This document shows, in pieces, positions 1 through 6,360 of a DNA stretch of 7,672 bases. Below the pieces are notes generated by a model, which was not told the origin of the DNA, searched no databases, and was given only the letters and a program-made list of their open reading frames with translations. This DNA comes from Verrucomicrobiales bacterium (lineage in GTDB: Bacteria; Verrucomicrobiota; Verrucomicrobiia; Verrucomicrobiales; DEV007): contig SLGN01000573.1 of NCBI GenBank assembly GCA_007123695.1, positions 1-7,672 of the forward strand. The letters run 5' to 3'. The position numbers and the translations under genes were made by a program. Each line of letters begins with the position of its first letter. The first letter of the stretch is position 1.

Positions 1-1
1 C

Positions 2-337
2 CCGCACTGGTTCACCGACAAATTCAAGAGCTACAACGAGAACGAGGACGCCCTGCCCGTCGACCAGCACCAGCTCGTCGCCTTGATCGCCCCGCGCCTC
101 GTCTACGTGGCCAGCGCGGTGGACGACCGCTGGGCCGATCCCAGGGGGGAGTTCCTCGCGGCGAAGCACGCCGGGCCCGTCTACGAACTGCTCGGCCAAA
201 AGGGCGTCGGCGTCGCGGAACAGCCGCCCCTCGACACTCCGGTGGGCGACCGGGTGCGCTACCACGTCCGCACTGGAAAGCACGACGTGACCGACTTCGA
301 CTGGGAGCAATACATCGAGGCGATCCGAAGCCTCTGA
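2..337 (+). CDS. Glucuronoyl esterase (CE15 family), C-terminal fragment
   Basis: The reading frame enters from the left edge and gives the last 111 residues before TGA, so the start lies outside the window. The fragment resembles the C-terminus of bacterial carbohydrate esterase family 15. These enzymes cleave the ester between lignin alcohols and 4-O-methyl-glucuronic acid side chains of xylan, usually in the periplasm or outside the cell. Visible landmarks are LPVDQHQL (18-25), [10 protein letters not shown] (30-39), [11 protein letters not shown] (41-51) and [11 protein letters not shown] (92-102). In the family, the His of the KHDVT segment (about residue 94) is the catalytic triad base. 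The DDRW segment lies where some bacterial members carry a catalytic acid, but I am less sure of that. The nucleophilic Ser motif (GxSRxGK type) would be upstream and cannot be seen. A perfect 5-bp GC stem (347-351/357-361) follows the stop but has no T-tract, so it is not called as a terminator. Confidence 0.85.
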   Translation, partial: PHWFTDKFKSYNENEDALPVDQHQLVALIAPRLVYVASAVDDRWADPRGEFLAAKHAGPVYELLGQKGVGVAEQPPLDTPVGDRVRYHVRTGKHDVTDFDWEQYIEAIRSL

Positions 338-413
338 GGCAGCGAAGGGGCGATGGGCCCCGCAAGCGAAATGCCCCGCCGCGCCCCGCCGAGAGGAGCC
401 GCCCCGAGCCCCG

Positions 414-2126
414 ATGCTGGAACTCGAAGACGTCAGCCTCCGGATCGATGCGGACGGCGAAGAGCGCCGCCTGCTCGACGGGATTTCGGCTCGTTTTCCG
501 CCGGGTTCCTTCGTCGCCGTGATCGGCCCCTCGGGCTGCGGCAAGACGACTCTGCTCAAGCTCGTCGCCGGCGTGGCCCCCGGTCGCGAGGACGGGTCGG
601 TGCGGTGGCGCGGGCGCGATCTTTCCGACGAGGATTTCCACGCATCGGAGATCTCCTACGTGCCGCAGTTCGGCATCGCCCACGAAGAGCTCACCGCCGC
701 AGAATGCGTCGAGTTCTCCATCGCGCTGCGCGCCTCCGCCGGGCGGAGGGCGAGGAGGGCGGCGGCGCTCGCCCTGCTCGACGAGGTGGGGCTCGGAGGC
801 GCGCCTGCGGGCCAGCTCGTGCGGACCCTTTCCGGCGGGCAGCGCCGGCGTCTCGCCCTCGCCATGGAGCTGGCGAGCCGACCGCACATCCTGCTCTGCG
901 ACGAAGTCACCAGCGGACTCGATCCGCAGTCCGAGGAGGAGATCGTCGAGCTGCTCCATGGCCTTTCCCGCTCGCAGGGGCGTCTGGTCCTGTCGGTGAC
1001 CCACAGTCTCGCCCACCTGCACCTCTACGACGCCGTCCTCGTGCTGGCCGAGGGGGCGACCGCGTTCTTCGGTCCCGCCGACCGGCTGCTCGCGCATTTT
1101 TCCATCGACCGGCCCGAACAGCTCTACGCCCGTCTTCGCGAGCATCCCGCGAGCGAATGGGCGGCGTCCTGGAGGCAGGGCGCCGCCGCCGATGGAGGCG
1201 CCGGTGTCTCCGAAGCCGCCGCAGCCGCGAGCGACGGGGTAGGGGAGGTAGGGGAGGCGCCGAGGGCTCGCCTGCCGGGAGCGCTTTCCCAGTTCGGCAC
1301 TCTGCTCTCCCGGCGTTGCCTCATCCTCGCCCGCAGCCGGTCGCAGATGCTGCTGCAGCTCGTTCTCATGGCGGGATTTCCTCTGCTGGTGGCGATTTTC
1401 GCGTGGGGCGGCCTTCCCGAAGTGCCAAACCTCGCCATGGGCTTGAACGAGGATCTTTCGCAGAGCTTCGACGAGCGGCGCCAGTTCCTCGAGCACGCCT
1501 CGGAAGTCGGCAGCGCCGTCTCCGGCATCGTCATGTTCCAGGTCGTCCTGCTCTGTCTCATGGGGGCGAACAACTCGGGCCGCGAAATCGCCGTCGAACG
1601 CTCGATTTTCGAAAAGGAACGGCTCGCCGGTCTCGCCCCCGCCGCCTACGTGGCTTCCAAGGCGGCTTTCCTGGCTGCGCTCGTGGCCGTGCAGTCGTTC
1701 TGGATGGGGTCCTTCGTGCACTATGTCTGCGACGTGCCGGGGAGCTTCGCCGCGCAGTTGGGCTTCCTCCTTCTCGTCAACGCTGCGGTCACCTCGGTGT
1801 GCCTCGGCATTTCCAGCCTGATGGCCACGGCCGAGCAGGCCTCGCTCGCCTCGATCTACCTCGTCGGCTTCCAGCTGCCGCTCTCGGGCGCCGTCCTCGC
1901 CCTGCCGGAAGCGATCGGACCCCTCGTGCGGCCTTTTGTCTCCGCCTACTGGAGCTGGTCCGGCTACCTCCAGACGATGCAGGGGGACCGGCACTACGAC
2001 TTCGTCCAGAGCGTCGCCCAGAGCCCCGTCGCCCCGGCGACCGTCGCGGCGCTGGTTCTGGCGCTGCATGTCGCCGCCGGCCTCACCGCCGCGTGGATCG
2101 GTTGCGAGCGGCACCGCCCACTGTGA
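414..2126 (+). CDS. ABCG-type ABC transporter, fused ATPase and permease
   Basis: This 570-residue protein joins an ATP-binding domain to an ABC-2 type permease in the order typical of the ABCG/White family of exporters. In the ATPase (about 1-225) I see Walker A GPSGCGKT (38-45), Q-loop Gln85, signature LSGGQ (139-143), Walker B ILLCDE (159-164) with TSGLD following, and the switch His197. A linker rich in Ala, Gly and Glu (about 255-288) precedes roughly six hydrophobic segments, near 311-330, 370-386, 410-437, 445-468, 478-498 and 541-563. The segment REIAVERSIFEKERLAG (390-406) is the amphipathic coupling region of ABCG permeases. Half-transporters of this kind normally dimerise in the inner membrane. 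The substrate cannot be told from sequence. The ATG at 414 fits the start of the ATPase fold; a purine-rich GAGAGGAG lies about 15 bases upstream. The gene is 76 bp behind the esterase gene and co-oriented, so cotranscription is possible. Confidence 0.9.
   Translation: MLELEDVSLRIDADGEERRLLDGISARFPPGSFVAVIGPSGCGKTTLLKLVAGVAPGREDGSVRWRGRDLSDEDFHASEISYVPQFGIAHEELTAAECVEFSIALRASAGRRARRAAALALLDEVGLGGAPAGQLVRTLSGGQRRRLALAMELASRPHILLCDEVTSGLDPQSEEEIVELLHGLSRSQGRLVLSVTHSLAHLHLYDAVLVLAEGATAFFGPADRLLAHFSIDRPEQLYARLREHPASEWAASWRQGAAADGGAGVSEAAAAASDGVGEVGEAPRARLPGALSQFGTLLSRRCLILARSRSQMLLQLVLMAGFPLLVAIFAWGGLPEVPNLAMGLNEDLSQSFDERRQFLEHASEVGSAVSGIVMFQVVLLCLMGANNSGREIAVERSIFEKERLAGLAPAAYVASKAAFLAALVAVQSFWMGSFVHYVCDVPGSFAAQLGFLLLVNAAVTSVCLGISSLMATAEQASLASIYLVGFQLPLSGAVLALPEAIGPLVRPFVSAYWSWSGYLQTMQGDRHYDFVQSVAQSPVAPATVAALVLALHVAAGLTAAWIGCERHRPL
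1239..1257 (+). repeat. 9-bp perfect tandem duplication in the transporter linker
   Basis: The unit GTAGGGGAG occurs twice in direct succession (1239-1247 and 1248-1256). It is in frame and encodes Val-Gly-Glu twice (residues 276-281) in the flexible linker between the ATPase and permease, where a length change should be tolerated. Confidence 0.75.
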
Positions 2127-2350
2127 TCCGGTTGGGATGAAGGTCCCCGAAACCTTCGTTTCGAACTGGATGAGTCGGACGCCCGCATCGTGGCCTCGAT
2201 GCCCGTGTCCATGTCCATTCTCAGGCCCAAGGGAACGATGGCCGTTTCGTCGTTTTTGCCCGCACGTCCGACCGGAAATCTACGCTGGGGTCTTCATGAC
2301 GACTTCGCGACATGACTGCACGGGTTCCTTGTCCTGCCGCGCAGAGGAAC
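2127..2350. other. Convergent intergenic region
   Basis: This 224-bp gap separates the convergent 3' ends of the transporter (plus) and the RAYT gene (minus). I see no convincing gene and no terminator with a T-tract for either direction. The transporter frame stays open after its stop up to a TGA at 2313 (62 codons), but it has no initiation signal and no recognisable protein family. A perfect 8-bp inverted repeat, GTCGGACG (2174-2181) and CGTCCGAC (2265-2272), spans about 99 bp. It could be chance at this GC content, or the remnant of a small repeat element. Confidence 0.5.
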
Positions 2351-3496
2351 TCATTTTTGGCGAACGCTCGATTGGGGATCGCTCTTCACGCCTTCCTGCA
2401 AGTCCCGGAGCGAGCGAATCCCGCCAAAATCCGCTCCCCGCATCGGCCGGGCTCCGCTTTTCCGTTTCGGCCCGGTGCGGCCCTCGGCCTTGAGTTGATC
2501 GAACACCCCGTTCACGAAGGCTGTCGACCCGATCACCGCCCCGTCGCTGAAGTAGCGCACCTTTCGCCGCAGCGCCTCTGCCAGAGGCATCGCGCCGCCT
2601 GCCTCAGTGACTCGGTCGCAGTCGTCTGCCGCGATCCCTGCACGCCCGCCTTCCCCCGTCACCTCGTCCGCCTTCTGTTCGCGCCCGTCCGTGTAGAGCA
2701 GCAGACGGTAGCGCCGCTGCACCTCCGCCCAGTCAGGCACTTCCGCCCAGTCAGGCACTTCCGCAGAATCCGCCTCTCTCGGCGCGTCGCTTGCACCGAC
2801 CCCCGCGCAGGCACCGGGATGTTCCAGCCCCTCCCGCGTGATCGACCGCAGCCCCGATCGTGCCTTCTCCGCTCCCTTGCCCGAGCCGCAGGCTTCGCCG
2901 TAGCCGCTCCAGCGGTAGTCCTCCGGACGCTCCACCAATCCAGCCCGCACCGGATTCAAGTCGATGTAGGCCGCCACCGTCCGCAACGTCTCCTCCCCGC
3001 CCTCCAGCAGCACGCTCTTGAATCGAGATTCCCAAAGCGTCCCCACCCGTTCGTTGCGTCGGTTGTAGAAGATCGAGACCCGCTGCTTCAGTTCCTTGAG
3101 AAACACCGAGAGGTCGAAGCGCCTGCGCTCGTAGCGTTCCAGGATGGAACGTTCCCACCCCAAGTTCCCCGACGTCCGTGCCGCATCCAGCTCCCGCGCC
3201 ACCTCCTCCACCGCCACTTCGTCATAGAGCAGCGGCAGCAGTTCCAGCAGGGTCTCCGCGTCCAGCTTCGGCATCGCGTCCTTGTCCGGCACCTCCAGCA
3301 GCAGGTGGAAGTGGTTCCCCATCAGGCAATAAGTCACCACCCGCACTCCCAAAAAGCGCTCCAGCTTGCGCAGAATCGACCGAAACACCTCCTTCTCCGC
3401 AGCATGGAAAACAATGCGTCGGTCAACGACGCGCGAAACACAGTGATAATAGGCCCGCCCAAAGCCAGGCGCGATGAGGATGCGACGTGGATTCAT
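2351..3496 (-). CDS. REP-associated tyrosine transposase (RAYT, IS200/Y1 HUH family)
   Basis: This 381-residue protein has the Y1 transposase fold of the IS200/IS605 superfamily in its first 200 residues. The N-terminal signature is YYHCVSRVVDRR (16-27). The HUH metal-binding motif is HFH (62-64) in CLMGNHFHLLLEVP, and the likely catalytic tyrosine is Tyr144 in QRVSIFYNRRNERVGTLWESRF. The segment YIDLNPVRAGLVERPEDYRWSGY (177-199) is characteristic of RAYTs. These enzymes nick and rejoin single-stranded DNA at REP-type hairpins and are usually single-copy, domesticated genes rather than active insertion sequences. The protein is much longer than IS200 TnpA (about 150 aa). A C-terminal region (about 258-365) includes RYFSDGAVIGS and GPKRKSGAR, which I associate with RAYTs of Verrucomicrobiota. 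The chosen ATG (3496) places the conserved region at the N-terminus; an upstream in-frame TTG (3538) would add 14 residues of no obvious value. No classical IS ends or target duplication are visible. Confidence 0.88.
   Translation of the reverse strand: MNPRRILIAPGFGRAYYHCVSRVVDRRIVFHAAEKEVFRSILRKLERFLGVRVVTYCLMGNHFHLLLEVPDKDAMPKLDAETLLELLPLLYDEVAVEEVARELDAARTSGNLGWERSILERYERRRFDLSVFLKELKQRVSIFYNRRNERVGTLWESRFKSVLLEGGEETLRTVAAYIDLNPVRAGLVERPEDYRWSGYGEACGSGKGAEKARSGLRSITREGLEHPGACAGVGASDAPREADSAEVPDWAEVPDWAEVQRRYRLLLYTDGREQKADEVTGEGGRAGIAADDCDRVTEAGGAMPLAEALRRKVRYFSDGAVIGSTAFVNGVFDQLKAEGRTGPKRKSGARPMRGADFGGIRSLRDLQEGVKSDPQSSVRQK
2724..2765 (-). repeat. 18-bp perfect tandem duplication within the RAYT gene
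   Basis: An 18-bp unit is repeated perfectly (2724-2741 and 2742-2759), with 5 further matching bases. Because 18 is a multiple of three the frame is kept, and the protein carries EVPDWA twice in a row (residues 246-257). The duplication sits between the catalytic domain and the C-terminal region and looks recent. Confidence 0.85.
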
Positions 3497-3592
3497 AGTA
3501 ATATCTGGGATGCTCGCATCGATCCGTCTCGATGTCAATTAAAAAGGTTGAAATAAAACAAATAGGTTGGATTTTATTTTTATGCCATGCGG
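3497..3592 (-). promoter_or_regulatory. AT-rich region upstream of RAYT, candidate promoter
   Basis: Positions 3536-3590 are strikingly AT-rich against a GC-rich background. On the minus strand a perfect TTGACA (3538-3533) stands 37-42 bases before the RAYT ATG. With a 17-bp spacer the -10 would be GAGCAT (3515-3510), which is a poor match, so the promoter call is weak. An inverted repeat, AAATAAAA (3551-3558) and TTTTATTT (3572-3579) with a 13-base loop, could be a weak end signal for the gene stopping at 3593 or part of an element border. AGGTTG occurs twice, at 3545-3550 and 3564-3569. Confidence 0.3.
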
Positions 3593-3988
3593 TTATTGTC
3601 GGAACTCGAGGCAGCGGATTTCTTTGTTGGGGCCTAGGGTGACTTTGAAGTCGAGGACTTGTTCGAGCTGAACTCCTCCGGTTCCGGAGGTTCTTTGAAT
3701 GAACAGGGGAAGGCGGACTTTTGAGTCGAGGGGTTGGACGGAGGCGACGATGACCCCGGATTCGTGGGAACGGTAGATGACGTTCTCGACGCGACCCTTG
3801 ATGCGGTATTCGTCGTAGCTCCATAGGTTGCCTCCGCTGAGGTAGGCGTCGACGGGGAAGGGGGGCAGGGCTCGGTAGGCATCGCGTCTCCCGAAGGCGA
3901 AGGTGAGTCCGACGGCCACGACGACGATGGCAAGAAATCCGCCGGCAATGGTGGCGATTTTGGCGGTGCTGGTCCGTTTTCTTGCCAT
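3593..3988 (-). CDS. Small membrane-anchored protein of unknown function
   Basis: This 131-residue protein has a basic N-terminus (MARKRTSTAK), one hydrophobic segment at about 11-32, then FGRR and a soluble domain of about 95 residues that should lie outside the inner membrane, since the segment reads as an uncleaved anchor. The soluble part alternates short hydrophobic stretches (YRIKGRVENVIY, SGVIVASVQ, VRLPLFIQR, VLDFKVTLG), which suggests a small beta-barrel such as an OB-like fold. That is an inference from pattern, not a family match. It contains one Cys (126) and no visible catalytic motif. The ATG at 3988 is the natural start because the anchor follows directly; no Shine-Dalgarno is apparent. 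The gene follows the large secreted coiled-coil gene by 152 bp in the same direction, so the two may be functionally linked. I do not recognise a named family. Confidence 0.7.
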   Translation of the reverse strand: MARKRTSTAKIATIAGGFLAIVVVAVGLTFAFGRRDAYRALPPFPVDAYLSGGNLWSYDEYRIKGRVENVIYRSHESGVIVASVQPLDSKVRLPLFIQRTSGTGGVQLEQVLDFKVTLGPNKEIRCLEFRQ

Positions 3989-4005
3989 GGGGAGTCAGGG
4001 GCTTT

Positions 4006-4063
4006 CCCGGATTGTCCGGATTGTCCGGATATTTGTTGATGGGATGCCGAAGGATCCGGATCC
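4006..4063. repeat. 9-bp tandem repeat and TCCGGA palindromes upstream of the small membrane protein
   Basis: ATTGTCCGG occurs twice in tandem (4011-4019 and 4020-4028), flanked by partial copies. The palindrome TCCGGA therefore appears at 4015-4020 and 4024-4029, and again at 4055-4060 inside the 12-bp perfect palindrome GGATCCGGATCC (4052-4063). These lie about 20-75 bp before the start codon at 3988. They could be operator-like sites, a small structured RNA element in the leader, or simple repeat growth. Confidence 0.45.
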
Positions 4064-4140
4064 GATGAGTCGCTTTTGTCCTGTGGATGTTGTTTGAGAG
4101 GGAAGCCGGTGGGCGCTGGGAACCACGCACGCGGCTGCGG

Positions 4141-6156
4141 CTAGTCGCCGGAAAGGGTGCGTCCGAGTTCTTCGATCCGTTCTTTGAGGTTTGCGGTGGC
4201 GGAGGGGGCTTCGGCCAGCGCGGTGAGATACCAGGCGAGGGCGAGCGGGAGGTGTTCGGTTTCTTCGTGCTCCCGCGCATTGCGGTAGGCGGTGACGAAG
4301 CTCTCGCATTTCCTCTCCGCCGTCTCGCGCCTTTCGCGGATGCGGGGATCCCGCGCCAATTCGGCCGGAAGGTCTGAAAGGGCGAGCCACGAGTCGGGGT
4401 AGCTCGACCGGGCTTCGAAGGCTTCGCTCTTCTTCAGGGCTTCCTCGACGGAGGCCTCGCGTTGGAGCATCGACTCGAGGCCCTCGCGCAGCTCGGGGTC
4501 GGCGTCGTCCGCGGCAAAGCGCGCGAAGTCTCCCCGGCGGCGGTGGATCTCGCGGTGGTCCTCGGCTTCGAGGAGGCGAACGAGCTCGTTGCGCAGATCG
4601 CCTCCGGAGAGAAGATTCTCTTCGAGCTTGCGGAGGGTCTCCTCGACTTCTTTGTCGAAGGGGGCCCGTTCATGGGCGGCCTCCATGAAGGATCGCGTCG
4701 TCTCGCGGTCGCCGGCCTTCATGGCCAAACCGGCCTGGCGGGCCCAGTGCACGGCCTTCCGGGGATGCTCTTCGGCGAACGCCTTGATGTCGGCCATGCC
4801 GGGATCGGCGCTGATTTCCTCGACTTCCTCGGCGAGCCGGCGGATTTCGTCGTAGTTGCGGGTTGCGAGGGTGTCGGAGAGCTTGCGGATCGTCTCGGAG
4901 AAGGTCAGGATGCGCTGGCGCTCTTCGTAGGGGATGGTGTGGAGTTCGGGCTGGTATTTCGCGGTGAGGACGAGTTCGCGGAGTAGGTTTTCCGCCGCCG
5001 AGAGCTGCCGCGAGCGCAGCATGTTGTCGATGGACTCGCGGCTCTTCCGGGTGTCGCTGATGCGGTTCATGAGGAAGGTCTCGAGGGCGGGAACGCTGTT
5101 GAAGACGGGGACGAGCGGTCCCGACCCCGGGCCTGAGGCATTCTGGGCCGCTTCCTGCTGCTGCTGGGGATAGGCTTCGGGGGAAACGGTCATGTTGCTG
5201 GAGTAGAGGCGGTAGAAGCCGGCGGCGAGGAGGGAGTGGACGTAGCGCCGCTGGAAAGCCAGCTCGACGACGAACTGCTGGAACTGGAGTTCGCGCGTGG
5301 CGGTCTGCAGGGCGGGCAGGACCGTCTGGGCCTCGCCTTTCAGTTCGGCGAGGCGCTCTTCGACCTGTCGCAGCTCTTCCTGGTACATGGGAATGGACTT
5401 CGCGCCGACGCTTTCCGCTCCGGTCAGCTTGTTGGGCTGCGAGGCCACCGAGATGTTCCAGGCGAGGTCCTTTTTCCGTTTCTCGAGCGCCTGGTATTCC
5501 GCCCTGAGCTGGTTGCGGCGCTGGTCGCTATCGAAGACGCCGCCTCGGATCGCGGCGATTTGGGCCATGATGCTGCGGGAGATGCCTTCGTCTTCGGGGA
5601 AGGAGAAAAGCCTCTGCAGCTTTTCCTCGGCGCGGGCGACGTTGGGCTGGCCTTCGTTCGACGGTTCGGCGTAGGGATTGCGGGGAATGAGGTCGTTGAG
5701 CGTCTCGGTGAGCAGATTGTAGTACTGCGCGCTGCGTCCGACGTCGCCGGCGTTGGCGCTGAGGAAGCTGCGGAAGTCGTTGAGGACGGGCAAGGGAATC
5801 TGGTCTGCGGGCAGGACGCTGAAGGACGCGCGTGCCAGCTTTTGCTGAAGCAGGAGGAGCTGCTCGCGGTAGGCGGCTTCTTCGCGGGCGAGGTTGGCCG
5901 ACTCTCTCGCAAAGCGGAGCCGCTCCATCTCGACGTTCTCGAAGGTGCCTACCACGATCGGCTGGTTCATCACCGGAGCGACGGAGGTGGGTGCTCCGGG
6001 AGAACCTGCTCGGAGACTCTCGACTGCTGGGGGCTCTACCGCAGGGGCGGCGGGTGGCTCCTGAGCCGATGCGGATTTTCCGGCGAAGCCAAAGAGGATG
6101 GCGAGAAATGGTCCCCGCAAGGGGAAAAACAAGGTCGGTTTCTTACGCTTCGCCAT
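4141..6156 (-). CDS. Large secreted coiled-coil / helical-repeat protein, function unknown
   Basis: This 671-residue protein begins with a signal peptide: basic MAKRKK, hydrophobic FLAILFGFAG (17-26), then KSASA and a likely signal peptidase I cut after Ala31 before QEPP. A Pro/Ala-rich spacer follows (33-62). Residues about 74-110 and 212-300 are long charged helices with coiled-coil character. A Gln-rich, then Gly/Pro-rich break (330-350) separates a C-terminal half that is almost wholly helical. In it, a segment such as ARQAGLAMKAGD (472-483) and another near AWYLTALAEAP (641-651) resemble TPR-like helix pairs. Only one Cys is present (617) and no enzymatic motif is evident, so a scaffold or assembly role in the periplasm is an inference. 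The ATG at 6156 is preferred over the one at 6162 because AGGGA then sits 6 bases upstream. I believe similar proteins occur in Opitutales, but I cannot verify this here. Confidence 0.75.
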   Translation of the reverse strand: MAKRKKPTLFFPLRGPFLAILFGFAGKSASAQEPPAAPAVEPPAVESLRAGSPGAPTSVAPVMNQPIVVGTFENVEMERLRFARESANLAREEAAYREQLLLLQQKLARASFSVLPADQIPLPVLNDFRSFLSANAGDVGRSAQYYNLLTETLNDLIPRNPYAEPSNEGQPNVARAEEKLQRLFSFPEDEGISRSIMAQIAAIRGGVFDSDQRRNQLRAEYQALEKRKKDLAWNISVASQPNKLTGAESVGAKSIPMYQEELRQVEERLAELKGEAQTVLPALQTATRELQFQQFVVELAFQRRYVHSLLAAGFYRLYSSNMTVSPEAYPQQQQEAAQNASGPGSGPLVPVFNSVPALETFLMNRISDTRKSRESIDNMLRSRQLSAAENLLRELVLTAKYQPELHTIPYEERQRILTFSETIRKLSDTLATRNYDEIRRLAEEVEEISADPGMADIKAFAEEHPRKAVHWARQAGLAMKAGDRETTRSFMEAAHERAPFDKEVEETLRKLEENLLSGGDLRNELVRLLEAEDHREIHRRRGDFARFAADDADPELREGLESMLQREASVEEALKKSEAFEARSSYPDSWLALSDLPAELARDPRIRERRETAERKCESFVTAYRNAREHEETEHLPLALAWYLTALAEAPSATANLKERIEELGRTLSGD

Positions 6157-6215
6157 GACCATTCCCTAATCTACGGGCCGGTTGAAATGGGTCGCAAGGA
6201 GATTCTCATGCTCTT

Positions 6216-6333
6216 GGGCGGATGAGGCGCCCTGTCGATGAGCCGTCGCGTGCCTTCTCCCTGTCGTCGCTTTGGTCGGGCGCTTTGGTCGGGCGATCCG
6301 CGGAAGCTGTGATGCCGACGAGGAGGTCCGCCC
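6216..6333. repeat. Candidate small repeat element bounded by inverted repeats
   Basis: GGGCGGA (6216-6222) and TCCGCCC (6327-6333) are perfect 7-bp inverted repeats enclosing 118 bp with no supported gene, in the gap between the pseudopilin stop and the coiled-coil gene start. The interior holds the palindromes GGCGCC and CCGCGG and a 13-bp tandem duplication. The size and form would suit a REP/MITE-like element, and the window carries a RAYT, whose known partners are such repeats. A link between the two is inference, since no second copy is present in the window. Confidence 0.35.
6268..6295. repeat. 13-bp perfect tandem duplication
   Basis: CGCTTTGGTCGGG occurs at 6268-6280 and 6281-6293, followed by the first two bases of a third copy. 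It lies in noncoding DNA within the inverted-repeat-bounded stretch. Confidence 0.85.
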
Positions 6334-6360
6334 GGCAGCCGTTGCAGCGGCTCGTGTTCC

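Noticed and set aside
347..361. GGGGC/GCCCC hairpin after the esterase stop as a terminator
   Set aside because: Only a 5-bp stem with no following T-run; common by chance at this GC content.
24..2114. 696-residue open frame antisense to the esterase and transporter genes
   Set aside because: It mirrors two well-supported genes, is dominated by Arg, Gly and Glu with no domain or motif, and is explained by high GC removing stop codons.
353..2140. 595-residue plus-strand frame overlapping the transporter
   Set aside because: Extremely Arg/Ala/Pro-rich composition with no family features; it is an alternative frame of the ABC transporter, whose motifs lie in the other frame.
2312..3556. 414-residue plus-strand frame across the RAYT gene
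   Set aside because: Antisense shadow of the transposase, which has a clear HUH motif and conserved RAYT segments on the minus strand.
3423..4280. 285-residue minus-strand frame spanning the small membrane-protein gene and its flanks
   Set aside because: Pro/Arg/Ser-rich low-complexity translation that crosses the repeat-containing gap; the 131-residue frame with an anchor explains the region better.
6168..6197. Promoter-like TTGCGA, 18 bp, TAGATT before the coiled-coil gene
   Set aside because: Transcription would begin about 5 bases before the ATG at 6156 and exclude the AGGGA ribosome-binding site, so the two signals are incompatible; the match is also only 4 of 6 in each box.
5236..6225. 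329-residue plus-strand frame over the secreted coiled-coil gene
   Set aside because: Antisense shadow; the minus-strand frame has a signal peptide, a Shine-Dalgarno-like AGGGA and coiled-coil helices.
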